DNA of 64,000 nucleotides from contig JAEHOE010000001.1 in NCBI GenBank assembly GCA_016858145.1, positions 2,418,001 through 2,482,000 of the forward strand. The letters are read 5' to 3'. The stretch comes from Edaphochlamys debaryana (taxonomy: Eukaryota; Chlorophyta; Chlorophyceae; Chlamydomonadales). Numbering within the stretch: position 1 is the first letter of the stretch; the number at the start of each line of letters is the position of its first letter. Made by a program: the position numbers and the translations under genes. Under the pieces are notes generated by a model that saw only the letters and a program-made list of their open reading frames with translations, was not told the origin of the DNA and searched no databases. Below are positions 1-10,900 of the stretch, piece by piece.

Positions 1-424
1 CTAGGAAGGCCGCCGCCTGCGCCGCCTCAGCCGCGATGACGGGGTCGCCGCAGCCGCTGGCGAGCAGGAAGGCTAGCAGGGCCTCGCCAGTGTAGCCAGG
101 GAAGGGCGCGACAGGTGCCGGCGCGGCTCCTGCCGCCTCGTCCGGGGGTGGGGGGGCCGGCTGGAGCCCAGCCCAGGACTCAAGGACCTGCAGGCCGCGG
201 GCTGAGATGGATGCGGGCACGCCTGGGACCGTGACGTTCGCAGGCGTGGTCCCAAGCGCGTCTCCGGCGACCGCCTCCAGCAGGTCCAGCACCACGGAGC
301 ACCTGGCGGCTAGAAGGCCCGAAACCACAACGCTGGTGTTGGGCTGGGCCTCATCCTTCGTGCCTTCTGGCAATGGAGACGGGGCCTGCCGGGCGTGCGT
401 TTGTTCAGGCGGCTCGTCGGGCAT
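1..424 (-). CDS. Unknown protein, 5' exon, runs off left edge
   Basis: An uninterrupted reading frame starts at an ATG (424 to 422 on the minus strand) and stays open for 141 codons to the window edge. It begins MPDEPPEQTHARQAP and continues into an Ala/Leu-rich stretch with likely helices (SVVLDLLEAVAGDALG, EALLAFLLASGCGDPVIAAE). The composition is typical of algal coding DNA. No family is recognised. Only the N-terminal part is present, so function, exon structure and length are unknown. The next gene to the right is divergent. Confidence 0.5.
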   Translation of the reverse strand, partial: MPDEPPEQTHARQAPSPLPEGTKDEAQPNTSVVVSGLLAARCSVVLDLLEAVAGDALGTTPANVTVPGVPASISARGLQVLESWAGLQPAPPPPDEAAGAAPAPVAPFPGYTGEALLAFLLASGCGDPVIAAEAAQAAAFL

Positions 425-1274
425 GTTTGAGTGTCTAAAGAAAGCTCAGATGGATTGGAGGACTTGTATCGGGAGAGGCGCACCACCAGCTCTTCCGACG
501 CTTCGTCTCGCGGAGTCCCAGGCCCAGCAGGGTTTCGGAGGGTCTGTGGGCCCGAAGCCGAGACATGCCAGGACCCTGTCAGCTCTCACTGATTTACTCT
601 AGCTCTATATGCGTTGTAACAGCAGGCCTGCGGGCCGAGCGGCTGGGCCTACCAACAATCGCTCGACATCCTGGAAAGCCGCTCACCGGAGGGACCCAAG
701 CAACGTTACGATGCACGGCGGGAGTAAGTCAAGGACGTTAGACTATACTAGAAGGGGCGAAAGAGGCTGCGGACGGGGACAAGCAAAATGGCGACCAAGT
801 GCGCGGGAGCTGCTTGAGGTGCAGGCACGTTGGATCCGTGCCGCCCACAACCAGGTCAATTTGCTGTGTTCACGCAAGCGGTTGCCGCGGGGTCACGGGG
901 AGTGACCTTGCCACCCTGGCCGATGAGGCACCTGCCAATCCCGTTCTTGACCTTCGTCGTCGTGAGCGCGTCTCAGGCTGTCCGTTGTTGCCAGCGTCAC
1001 CTCCTCTAGATATAGCGACGCAGCAGACATTACGGCGTTGTTGCTTGTCAACACTTGTCCTCATTACTTCTAATTCCAGGCGCTTTAGCAGCAGCTTCCC
1101 GCTGTGACCGAAATCCCTGGCACATCTCTTTTACAAGTATTGTGACCGCTGGTACTTACAGCGCCAAACGTGGGGAAGCGCCCGTGCTGGCGTGAAGGTC
1201 CGCAATTTTCCGCGGCCTCTGGCGCTGCCGCGCGACAGGCAATTGACGGCAGTAGTCGTAGTATAGCTTGAAGA
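425..1274. other. Intergenic region between two divergent genes
   Basis: About 850 bp separates the minus-strand start at 424 from the plus-strand start at 1275. Only short, unsupported open frames are present. It presumably holds both promoters and 5'UTRs; no clear TATA box or repeat was found. Confidence 0.5.
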
Positions 1275-4200
1275 ATGGGGCTTCTGTGGCTCCTAAGCGC
1301 CACGGTCGGGGACCTTCTGAAATCCACGTTGGGCGGTGGCACCACCAAAGGCGGCCGCAAGCAAGGCGGGGCAAGTGGCAAGGCCGTCAACGAGGAGCTA
1401 CTGTCAAAACTTCAAGGTCGGTTGGACCTGACGGACGAGGCAGGCGATAGGGAACGGTCCCCTAACACTCTCTGGGCTGGAGCACGAGGTCAACACCCGC
1501 GGCGGCCCGCGGGGGGGTGGGGGTCAGCGACTCTCTCGTCCGCATACTCGCTCTTATGTAGCCTCCCTCCTCCCCCCCTCCAGCCCGGTGTCTACTGGGC
1601 GCTTGCGCCTTCGCAGCCGTGGGCACGCTCCTGGCCCTCCCTACCCTCCTCGCCTTCGGCCTCCTCCTCCTCCCCGCCTGGGGAGTGGCAGAGGTTGTGT
1701 TCCTGTTCTGGTATCTATGGGCCTACCACCGGCTCAACAGGCAGCCGCGTCCCCACCGGCCGCCCCCCGATTACAACCCCCGCACCGTGTTTGATCGCTT
1801 CATCCTCCAACAAGCCTCCATCAGCAAGTATATCGACATCAAGGCGCGTATGGGGCCCACCTACCGGGCGGCCTGAACCGGGCTTGGGCTGCAAGGCCGG
1901 GGAAGTTGCCGTTAGGAAAACTGCCAAGCCCTGGACCAGCGGAGGACACTTCGGGGTGGTGGCAGGGGGGGTACCAGTGGTTGGGTGGATGGGCCCTGAA
2001 ACATTTCCTCCCTGCCCTTCGCGCTTGCCGCCCACAGGACATGGTGTCGCGTTGGCACTGGGGCGTGTCGGTGGAGAAGCTGACCCGCGGCAACGTGGCT
2101 GACCTGTGAGTCATGGCGAAGATTGATCCCAGCTCACTGGCCCAGCCTGCTCAAGCCATTGTAGGCCCAGTTTCCAGCAGTGCTCGCTTCGCACCTGAGC
2201 ACAACCGCGCCCACTCCCACTCCGAACTAGTCGGCCCCACTCACCCCAACTAAACCCACGCCCTGCCACCGTTAGAGCTGAGCAATGCTCCTCCCTCCCC
2301 TCCCTTCCCAGCATCTGCTACGGCTTCTGGTACCGCTCGCAGCAGGAGATGGCGGACGAGGGCATGGGCGACCTGCCCGACCAGCTGGTGCGGGAGCTGG
2401 AGGAGGCGTGGGGCGTCACCTTCCCGGACGGGCCTTACAAGCCGTACAAGATGATGAGCCACCTGTGGGAGCCCGTCCGGGCGTTCTATCGGCCGCTGTG
2501 GTTCTACGCTGGCGTTGAGGTGAGGCTGAGCGATCGGGGCTGCCATTGGCCAGCGGCGGGTGGTTGCTCGGCAAAAGCAGCCACGGCCCGTGTAAGTATA
2601 CCTAAGCGGCCTTTGAACCTCACACCTTTGCTTAGGGCCCCAAGTCTCACCTTGCTCTGTTATTTGTCCCGCCCCCACCAGGTCCTCATTGCGCTTAAGC
2701 ACTGCATGCTGCTGGCCGCCGGCTTCAGGGCGCACCGATACGAGGGTGCGTGCAGGGCAGTTGTGCAGGGCTTGGGATAGCAGGCCAAGGAGAGAGTCCC
2801 AGCCGCTTGCCATGCTTCTCCGTCCGTACGTGTGTCCCTGCGTTGCACTGGCGGTTGAAATGCTGGGGTTGCTGAGACCCGTGATCAGCGGCAGGGCACT
2901 AGGCATCTGACCTGCGAGGGTGACGTTTACTCGCTCTAAGCCGACCTCGTTGGCGCCCGCGCCCGCAGGCCTTGTGTACTACACCTACGGCCTGCCCGAG
3001 AGCAGCTTGAGTACCCCCATCATGACCCGTCGCCAGGCCGCCGCCTCGGCACCGCTGCTCTTCATGTGGGTCGGACAGGCTTTGAAGGGGAGAAGGGAAG
3101 AGCGGAAGGCCTGTAGCAGCATGTGGGCTGGACGGCGGGGCTCCTGCAGGGCGGCGTGGTCCGGCATGGCTGACGCCTCTTCGTACTCGTCGCCTCCACC
3201 TTGCAGGCACGGCGTGGGCCTGGGCATCCTGCCCTACTTCAACTTCCTTCTGCGCCTGAGCTCCATCGGGCGGCCCGTGGTGGCGGTGGAGGTGCGGCAC
3301 CTGTCCATGCGCGCCTGCTCCGTGGTCCCCGACGAGGACGACATCGCGCACTGGTGAGGCGGGGAGGCGGGAACCGCCCACGGTAATTGGGCTCCATGAG
3401 GATTGCGCTGTCATGGAGGGTGCAGGGCTTCAAGGGAACCCAGCAGGGTGTTTGCGCGGCACACGCGACCGGCTCAACTATGCTCTTTTGGGCACTCGCT
3501 GACACCCAGCCCCTCCTCTGGTGCGGCAGGATCAAGGGCGCTCTGGACCGCCACGGCGTCCGCCAGGTGCACTGCGTGGCGCACTCGTACGGCACCTTCA
3601 TGGCCTCGCGCCTGGTGCAGATGTACAGGTGCGCGGCGCCGTCGAGGGTGGGGGCTCTGGAGCTATCGCGAGTCGCCGCTGCAAGTGCTTGCAGCCGCAG
3701 AGGCGGATCGACTGACCTGTTGCTTGGCCGACCCGTCTGCAGGTCGACTGTGGGCTCGCTCTCGCTCGTGGATCCAGTTTGCTTCGTAATGTAAGCCTGA
3801 ACGCGTGGTTGCAGGCGGCAGGGGGCACAGACCCACGGTCACTGGCTCCCGGCCCTCCCGGCCCACCTGCCTCTCACTGCCTTTGCCTGCTTGCCACCAC
3901 CCCACACCTATTGAAGTTGGCTGTGGATGTATTGCGGGCGAGCGGGGGCTCTCATGAAGACTTCGCAGAAAGCGAGGCGATCGGCTTGAGGCAACCCGGC
4001 ACGAACACACCCGTCCCCCCCGCCCCCGTTCTCACTGCGCCCGTTCTCACGGCCCTTCCTCTCACTGCCCTTGCCACCGCCCCGCAGGTTCTCGGGGAAG
4101 CTTATCTATAACTTCGTCTACCGCACTCCGGCCCAGGGCAGCGCATTCATGACCTGGTTCATCGCGCGAGACCTGGCGCACTCGGTGTCCGTTAGCCGCC

Positions 4201-4880
4201 GCTTCTACTGGTCGCTGCTCAACCTCTGGCCCGACCAGCTGCCCGACCACACCATGGTCGCCCTGTCGGCACAGGACGAGCTGGTGCCCGTGCCGGTGAG
4301 CGCAGCGCAGAGGGGTGCTGGGGAGGGGGAGGCCGGGTTATGGAACCAGGGGACAGAGGGGCGTTTTGAACGCGAACCTGGGTACTGGTACGGGGGAGGG
4401 CGTTGGTCCTGGCGCTCCGTGGGTGGGGCCGGGAGATCCCGTCAGGTGCTTGGCTCGAGGCTGTTTGCTGGTCCTTGGGCCCCTGCTGACATGGCCGCCC
4501 CTCATGGTGTGGCATCGCAGGAGGTCCTGACGATGCTCAAGGCGCACCCCTCCACGCGCCTGCTGCTGCACCCGCGCCACCGACACGCCGACTTCATCAT
4601 GTGGGTCGGGGGCACCGGGGCCTGGGCTGCCCTTCTACTGACTACGCTGCCTGGCCGCAACCCCCGCAAGTGCAAGCCTCCCTCCTTACTGTACCTGCCT
4701 CCTTACGCGGGTCCGCTGCCTCTGCCCCGCAGGGACCTGCCGTGGCAGGCCAAGATGGTGCAGGAGGTGGCGGAGCTGATTGCCACCGCCTCGGGCGTGC
4801 CCCACGTGCAGCACCACATCCGCAGCGACTCGGCCTCCTCTTACGAGGTCATGGCGGGGCTCAGCAACGACGGCAAGTGA
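1275..4880 (+). CDS. Alpha/beta-hydrolase with N-terminal membrane segment
   Basis: Twelve exons join in phase to a 522-residue protein: 1275-1416, 1584-1843, 2038-2105, 2312-2519, 2682-2745, 2969-3065, 3207-3353, 3530-3628, 3743-3790, 4088-4295, 4521-4600, 4733-4880. Exon 2 encodes a long hydrophobic stretch (CLLGACAFAAVGTLLALP onward), so the protein is probably membrane-anchored. The catalytic half has the fold's signatures: an oxyanion HGVGLGILPY segment, the nucleophile elbow VAHSYGT (Ser inside H-S-Y-G), an acid candidate near QDELVPVP, and a late His in RHRHADFIM. It resembles the uncharacterised algal/fungal membrane alpha/beta-hydrolases; the substrate is unknown. Intron 2 appears to use a GC donor (AAG|GCGCGT), the only donor found that keeps phase. 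The exon 1 donor (G|GTCGGT) is weak, so the N-terminal junction is the least certain. Confidence 0.8.
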
Positions 4881-5742
4881 GTAACGCCGCCGCTGCTCAC
4901 GAACTGCCGCTGAGACGGCAGGCGGTTGGATCCTCGCCGTGAGGCTGGCTGGAGGGCTGGAGCAGGAGGAGCGGTGCTGGCGGATCGTTGGGAGGCTGAG
5001 CTCAAGCAAGGAGGCAGGCTGGCAGCTGGGCAGCAGGCGCGGTCGCGCCTAAAGCAGGACAGCTGGAAGCGCCGCGCTTGGGAGGACGGTCTACGGAGGC
5101 GGGAAGCACGGCCGGCCCAGGACGACGTGGGCCGGAGCGGTGCTGGTTGGACTTGGCCGTGGGCGCTATGACACGCAAGCAGTGTGTGTCACATTTTGCA
5201 GCGCCCCATCGGTCCAGGGCCTTTCGTGACTACCGGTGGGTATTACTGGGCACAGGCATCGCTGCGCCGATGCGCACGAGCGGTAAGGTCCCAAGCGCGG
5301 GGCCTGGATGGCCGCTTGTGATCAGGACACTCAGAATACCTGGGTACATTCTTCCTAAATTTATTGGAGCATGGCAGCCAACGACTCGGCTGGCCTCGTG
5401 CATGCGGCGTGCGTTATGCAACCTCGGCCTGAATCCAGGGGCATGGCACCCCCTTGTTAGCTAATGTATGCACGGTGTGGGAGAAGAACGGAGAACCAAT
5501 TGGCCACTGGCGCAGTGCACGCCCACAGTGCATCCGTGACCTTCAAGCGTGACTAGTGAGTGTAGAAGCGTGCACCATTCTGCAGGCATCTAAGCGTGTG
5601 TGGCCCTGGAGCATGGGACGTGATGGTGGTGGCAACACGGCATGTTGATGCATAGGTTGTTCTGCCTGAACTTGTTGGACGGGTGAGGGGTACGATACCC
5701 AATTAAACGACGGGCCCCGCTGGTTTGTCTAGCACTTGTAGC

Positions 5743-5747
5743 TGTAA
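5743..5747 (+). terminator. Candidate TGTAA poly(A) signal of the hydrolase gene
   Basis: TGTAA is the usual volvocine polyadenylation signal. This is the first one seen downstream of the stop at 4880, implying a 3'UTR of about 870 nt. Confidence 0.4.
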
Positions 5748-6243
5748 CGGACCCTGCCCATGAGCTCAGCTGAACGTCGGCCCCGCAGATGTTGTGGGAC
5801 GGGCCGTGCCCTATGCCTGCTCAGCTGCACGCAAGGGCTCGCCTTCAGGAGGCCAAGTGAACTCTTCAAACTACACGGCCAAGGCCCTCCAACCGTGCTT
5901 TGTTCACCCGCCAACACCGTCGGCCACAACCCTTTGACCCGGCCTGGCCCAACGTCTCGTGCAGTCCTTCATCCAGCAATGCGCGAGACCGCACATGCCG
6001 CATCTCGTCTCCCACCCTCGGCGGCGTGATCACAGGCGTTTTGCATCGGCCTACGAAATGCGACCGCCATCCTCCGCAGCATTTCGCCCCGTTTTCTATA
6101 ATAACCCTAACCCATCCTCCCGCCTCACACACAGCCTCTGGGATTTCCTCCCTCTTGAAGGCTCCCTACGTGATCACCACCCAGGAGACCACACCCGGCC
6201 GCCTGGAAACCCTTGCAGCCCCCCCCTGAGTGTCAAGCGAGGT
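5748..6243. other. Intergenic, nothing recognised
   Basis: No exon-like frame, repeat or RNA gene was found between the hydrolase poly(A) signal and the H2A 3' palindrome. The CCCTAACCC string near 6105 is a single occurrence and not a telomere array. Confidence 0.4.
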
Positions 6244-6259
6244 GGTGTTGAGAAACACC
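6244..6259 (-). terminator. Histone 3' palindrome (H2A)
   Basis: Sense sequence GGTGTTTCTCAACACC: a perfect 6-bp stem with a TCTC loop, about 46 nt after the H2A stop. The same 16 nt recurs after all six histone genes in the window, so it is the mRNA 3'-end element of replication-dependent histone genes. Confidence 0.9.
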
Positions 6260-6305
6260 GGGTTGTCTTGCGTGGCACGCGTGCCAGGCAGGAAAGGGAA
6301 GGCGC

Positions 6306-6698
6306 TTAGGCCGAGCCCTCCTCGCCCTTGCCGCCCTTGGACTTCTTGGGCAGCAGCACGGCGTGGATGTTGGGCAGCACACCGCCCGAGGCGATGGTCA
6401 CCTCGCCCAGCAGCTTGCCAAGCTCCTCGTCGTTGCGGATGGCCAGCTGGATGTGGCGGGGGACGATGCGGTTCTTCTTGTTGTCGCGGGCGGCGTTGCC
6501 GGCCAGCTCCAGCACCTCGGCGGTCAGGTACTCGAGCACGGCGGCCAGGTATACGGGGGCACCGGCACCGATGCGCTCGGCGTACTTGCCCTTCTTCAGG
6601 TAGCGGGCGATGCGGCCCACGGGGAACTGCAGGCCCGCCTTGGAGCTGCGGCTCACGGCCTTCTTGCCGGCAGTCTTGCCCTTGCCACGGCCAGCCAT
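6306..6698 (-). CDS. H2A: Histone H2A
   Basis: Intronless gene for a 130-residue canonical core histone. It starts [20 protein letters not shown], and the fold contains [24 protein letters not shown] in the alpha-1 region, NDEELGKLL in the acidic patch and [15 protein letters not shown] near the C-terminus. No SQEF tail is present, so it is a replication-dependent H2A and not H2A.X. H2A pairs with H2B in the nucleosome. It is transcribed divergently from H2B across a 332-bp shared promoter and ends in the histone palindrome. Confidence 0.97.
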   Translation of the reverse strand: MAGRGKGKTAGKKAVSRSSKAGLQFPVGRIARYLKKGKYAERIGAGAPVYLAAVLEYLTAEVLELAGNAARDNKKNRIVPRHIQLAIRNDEELGKLLGEVTIASGGVLPNIHAVLLPKKSKGGKGEEGSA

Positions 6699-7030
6699 CT
6701 TGGGATGTGGGGGAGCGACGAAGGGTCGGAGGGAGAAGTTGGGAATTAGAGAGCTTGTAGGGTTGCTAATACTGTCTTCCGAGTGCTCGCGGGCTTATGT
6801 AGCGCAGCGGGAGGCCGGGCAGCGCGAGGAAGGCCCCGTTGAGCAGGTAACGGTCAGGCGGTTGTCGTGCTGGGACGAGCGGCGGACGGTGTCGCCGGGT
6901 CGCTCGCCCGAGCATCGCGGCGCCCTCATAAGCGCGCAGGCATCGCGTAGAGCAGTATCGCTACGTATACAGATACTCAGACTGCAACACGTACCTCGCA
7001 CACCCGCGACACCGACACACATCTTTGACC
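6699..7030. promoter_or_regulatory. Bidirectional H2A/H2B promoter
   Basis: The 332-bp gap between the two divergent histone starts must carry both promoters. An A/T-poor CTCATAAGC string near 6927 is the nearest TATA-like candidate for H2B. Individual elements were not resolved. Confidence 0.6.
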
Positions 7031-7504
7031 ATGGCCCCCAAGAAGGACGAGAAGCCCGTTGCCGCCGAGGCTGCCGACGCCCCCAAGGCCGAGGCCAAGC
7101 CCAAGGCCGAGAAGAAGGCCAAGAAGGCGGCCGCCCCCAAGAAGGAAAAGAAGCCCAAGAAGGAGAAGCCCGCCGGCGAGGGTGCGGAGGGCGCTGAGAA
7201 GAAGAAGGGCAAGAAGAAGGCCAGCAAGGTGGAGACGTACAAGCTGTACATCTACAAGGTGCTCAAGCAGGTGCATCCCGACACCGGCATCAGCTCCAAG
7301 GCTATGTCGATCATGAACAGCTTCATCAACGATATCTTCGAGAAGGTGGCCACCGAGGCCTCCAAGCTGAGCCGCTACAACAAGAAGCCCACCGTCACGT
7401 CCAGGGAGATCCAGACGGCCGTGCGCCTGGTGCTGCCCGGCGAGCTGGCCAAGCACGCCGTGTCGGAGGGCACCAAGGCCGTCACCAAGTTCACCTCGGG
7501 CTAA
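7031..7504 (+). CDS. H2B: Histone H2B
   Basis: Intronless gene for a 157-residue H2B. The long Lys/Ala/Pro N-terminal tail ([19 protein letters not shown] onward) is typical of volvocine H2B. The histone fold follows: [40 protein letters not shown], and a C-terminus ending AVTKFTSG. The start is the ATG in GACCATGG at 7031; a TTG two codons upstream is ignored. It is divergent from H2A, and the palindrome lies about 50 nt after the stop. Confidence 0.97.
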   Translation: MAPKKDEKPVAAEAADAPKAEAKPKAEKKAKKAAAPKKEKKPKKEKPAGEGAEGAEKKKGKKKASKVETYKLYIYKVLKQVHPDTGISSKAMSIMNSFINDIFEKVATEASKLSRYNKKPTVTSREIQTAVRLVLPGELAKHAVSEGTKAVTKFTSG

Positions 7505-7554
7505 GCGTCTGGGCTCACACTCGCCTGGCACTTCCCGCTTAATCCCACAAACCC

Positions 7555-7570
7555 GGTGTTTCTCAACACC
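7555..7570 (+). terminator. Histone 3' palindrome (H2B)
   Basis: GGTGTTTCTCAACACC, identical to the element after the other five histone genes. Confidence 0.9.
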
Positions 7571-7808
7571 ACCCTTGCCTGGATCATACTGCACCGGGAA
7601 GGCATTCAGCTTAAGAAGGATAGAGGCTCCTGCAATCATGGCAGGCACCATACCATGCTTGTGACATTACCTTGCCCTCACCCCTCCCTGCGCCTAGCCC
7701 CTCTGCCGTTCACACACCATCAGTGCTCGCCATCACTGTCCTACCTCCCCCTTCGCCCTTTGTGCCCCTTCAGGATCACCTGCGCCAACACAACAACTCC
7801 CCCATGCT

Positions 7809-10645
7809 CTACAGGAGCTCCTGGCGGAGGGCCTGGTAGCCGCCTTTGGCCACTCTGCGCAGCAGGCCGTCCGCCTCGTGCGCCAGGGCGGCCCACTGGG
7901 GCGTGGGCTTGTGGGAGAGCCGCTGGGGGGTATGGTAACGTGCGGGCGAAGGGACGGGATGATGATGAGGCAGCCAAGACCAGAGTATCCTTGTTTGGCC
8001 CTCCTCTAGGCCCGAGGCTGCGGCCCTTCAGCTCACCCGTGCGAGATTGCAGGTTGGATCAGAGGGGAGGATGATCTTCACTGGGTCCGTAGCCCAGCAC
8101 TTCGCGTAGTGAAGGGGGTCGTAAGGGGGCCCCCACTGCCCGGCCTTGACCGTCACCGCCGCGCCCTCCTGCACGGCCTGGATGAGCACCAGCAGCGAGG
8201 CGAGGAAGAGCTGCAGCATGTAGGGACCTCCCCTGGATCGGGCATGGACAGAAGAACAACGGCACCATGGGGGTGCTGAGGCCCATCGAGCAGGTGTGCT
8301 CTATGGGCAATCTGTGGGGGCAGCCGGGGCTCACCTGAGCTGCAGGCTGCCGGGCGCCTGCAGGAGCTGGTGCGCTGCCAACACCAGCACCTCGAGGGGG
8401 GCGCTCTTGACGTTGAGGTTGGGGTAGCGCTCCCACTCCAGCTTGTTGCGCCAGGCCTGAGACAAGGGAGAATGGGAATCGCCTCGGGGTGCTGAACCGT
8501 GGACGTGTGTTGGTGTCAGCTGAGTTTTGGGGAGCGCTTCACTCTTTTGCAGCGCTCAGGCCACCAAGTGGCTGGGAGACAATACCGGCGGACCACCCTT
8601 TCCTGCGAGTCTCAGGTGGCAGATTGACTGTGCAGGAGCCCCCAGGCGTCCTGGCCTTGATTGACGATGATTAAAGGCACAGCGGAATTAGTGGAATAGT
8701 ACTGAGGGGGGCTCTACGGGCCCGACCCTAGCAACGTGGTGTGACGACCGAAAGTCAGTCACGTTGCGTGGGTGTCGGTGTGCAGGTGGCACACCCAGTA
8801 GGTGGCGCTCTCGCTCAACCCCTCCCCTTCTGGAGGCGGTTCCTGCTGTAACCATCGCATCCTGAGAGGAGAAGGCAGGTGGATTGGGGGGGGGGGGGAG
8901 GGGGACCCTGCTACCCCTTGGTTGAGTCCTATGGAGGGACCCTGCCGCCCTGCTGCCACGTGTCGAGTCCCATGGAGTGCGGAAGGGTTGACCTGGATTG
9001 ACCTGCCGGAGACGCGCCAGCGCCATGAGCAGCTGATGCCTATTCCAGACTGCACCTTGAGCGCCCTGACGACGGCTTTGACCTCGCCCGGATGGCCCCG
9101 CACGAACGCCGTGAACGCGGGCGAGTCGGCCCTCTCCCGCAGCACGTAGTGCTCGGTGACGCTTGGCGGTCCAAACCGGTGCAGGTTCCGCATGAACAGC
9201 TGGTGCTGGTCCATGTCAGGGTCCGGAGGGGTGGCGCCTGTGAGAGACAGGGGATCGGGTGGCCGGCGTAGAGACAGGAGACGGCCCCAGCAGGGCAACC
9301 ACACAGCCCGCGGTTGCGCAGGCCTATGGATTGCTCGCACCCTCCAGCACGTCCGGGAGCAGCAGCAGGTCCACGTCGAGATCCTCCACCATCAACTGAG
9401 GCGCATACATGACATGTGGGGTTGTTGAGAGTCAGGAGAGCGGCATTGCCCTGGCGTCCCCTAATGCCACCATTCGTGCGCACCGGTGGGGAAGGCGGGG
9501 AAGCGGGGCGGTTCCAAAGGAGTTGCGGGGTTCCAAAGGGGTTTCCGTCCTACCTGTTGCCACGCTGAGCATCATCTACGGTATCCCTCAAGACATCAAC
9601 GCTGCACTGAACGTAACCCTGGTTCGTCACCTATTGGCCTGCACCAGCCTGCGCCATGCTAGACCTACCGCGCCCGTGGGCCTTGCTCCCGCCCTACCCT
9701 CGGCACCTACCGGCATGGCATACTTGTCCCGCGCGTCGCCCACCTGCAAGTCCATCATGATCAGCCCACATCTGACCTGCACAAGCAGCATACATGAGGT
9801 TGAGGTGGAAGGTCGACCGTGCAGGCAGGATGGTGTTGTTAGCCGGCCCCGACCTGCAGACGAAGTTCTCTGGGAATGTCCCCGTCACGCCAGTCACCAG
9901 GGTAGCTCATTCGCTTGCCGTTCAAGGTGTGGACGTACACGATGAGGTCTGGATGTAAGCCGGACTCACTCGTAAGCGTTGTGGGGGAGGGTGGGACTAT
10001 GGAGCCAGGGCACTACGGCGCCCGCACCCCAACCCACCAACGTCAAAGTTCCGTGTTACCATGGTGCCCCGCCCATAGCTGCCTCCCTTGTGCACGCGTG
10101 ACACCTGGACAGCAGCGGGGAATGGGCACGGCGCGGCCGGAGACTGTCAGGTAGATGCAGATCCTGGCCCCCCTCCTGTGCCCCTGCCCCTGCCCCCGCC
10201 TCCCCAGCCCTTGCCTCCCCTGCGTTTGCCCCCCCACCCCTGGCCTCACCCCTAGGCCCGGCAGCTGCTGCACGATGCGAGCCAGACGGTCCACCACTCG
10301 GCCCGCCCTCTTCATCTCCGCCTTGCTGGCGCTCAGCGGCCACACGCACTCATCGGCAAACGCTTGTCCGTGATCCCGCATCCAATCCAGCCAGGCCCGG
10401 CTGTTCAGGTCCGTCAGCGCTGCACCAGCAACGCCGGCGCTCAGGGCCGGGACCGGCGCCAGCAGCCTTGGACGCGCCGAGGGCGAGGGTGTGGCTTGCG
10501 CCCTGCGAGGCACGAGCCGCGGCGCCGCAAGGGTTGGCCGCAGCGCCTGGGCGCATCCTGGACGACCTGGAGCGCCCCGAGTGAGGCCCGGCGCCGGGGC
10601 AGCGGGCCGCGAGAGCCCGTGCGTAGAGAGGCCGGCGGCGAGCAT
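7809..10645 (-). CDS. 2'-5'-oligoadenylate synthetase-like (OAS-family) nucleotidyltransferase with probable transit peptide
   Basis: Nine exons on the minus strand join in phase to about 428 residues: 10645-10250, 10104-10060, 9964-9854, 9776-9711, 9395-9341, 9237-9056, 8456-8335, 8232-8037, 7922-7809. Residues 1 to about 80 are Arg/Ala/Pro/Ser-rich with no acidic residue until LTDLN, like an organelle transit peptide. The OAS layout follows: a spine-helix region (KAEMKRAGRVVDRLARIVQQ), the nucleotide-binding motif VSRVHKGGSYGRGT, strand HPDLIVYVHTLNG, a later Asp strand VEDLDVDLLLLPD, helix GEVKAVVRALKAWRN (OAS: LIRLVKHWY), and the OAS1 C-terminal signature DPVKIILPSDPTCNLA then WAALAHEADGLL. 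Known family members make 2'-5'-linked oligoadenylate or cyclic dinucleotides when bound to nucleic acid. His stands where the first Asp of D-x-D is expected. An alternative intron 2 (exon end 10038, next start 9996) also keeps phase and adds 18 residues. The family assignment is strong; activity is unproven. Confidence 0.85.
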
Positions 10646-10900
10646 GGCCGCCCGGGTCGGTGACACCTGGGGCACAGGGCACAAAGCCTGGTGAGCCCTG
10701 TGTGCCTGTGTCTTGTTTCCAGCAGCACCCCCGCCCAGCACACAGCAGCAACCTGTTACCAACAGGGGGGGTTGGGTGGCGGTCGCGTCAGGCAAGTGGG
10801 CGGACCCGCAGGGGCAGCAGTCCTATCCCTGTAACCATGAGTATAAGTAGGGCCCGCGTTGTGCCGAGACGTCACTTCCACTTTCCCTTCCCTTATCAAA
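10646..10900. promoter_or_regulatory. Divergent promoter between OAS-like gene and small Cys-rich gene
   Basis: A 255-bp gap lies between two divergent ATGs. A TATA-like GAGTATAAGTAG at about 10838-10849 faces the plus-strand gene, about 55 bp before its ATG. Confidence 0.45.

Noticed and set aside
6098..6115. Telomere-like CCCTAACCC string
   Set aside because: Single copy, and green algal telomeres use TTTTAGGG arrays; no repeat array here.
8759..8880. Minus-strand frame MRWLQQEPPPEGEGLSESATYW within the OAS-like gene
   Set aside because: It looks protein-like and has an acceptor, but joining 9056 directly to 8456 keeps phase and reproduces the conserved ALKAWRNKLEW helix, so this stretch is intronic.
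8889..8900. Poly-G run in an intron as a possible regulatory G-quadruplex
   Set aside because: A single homopolymer run is common in this GC-rich genome and has no further support.
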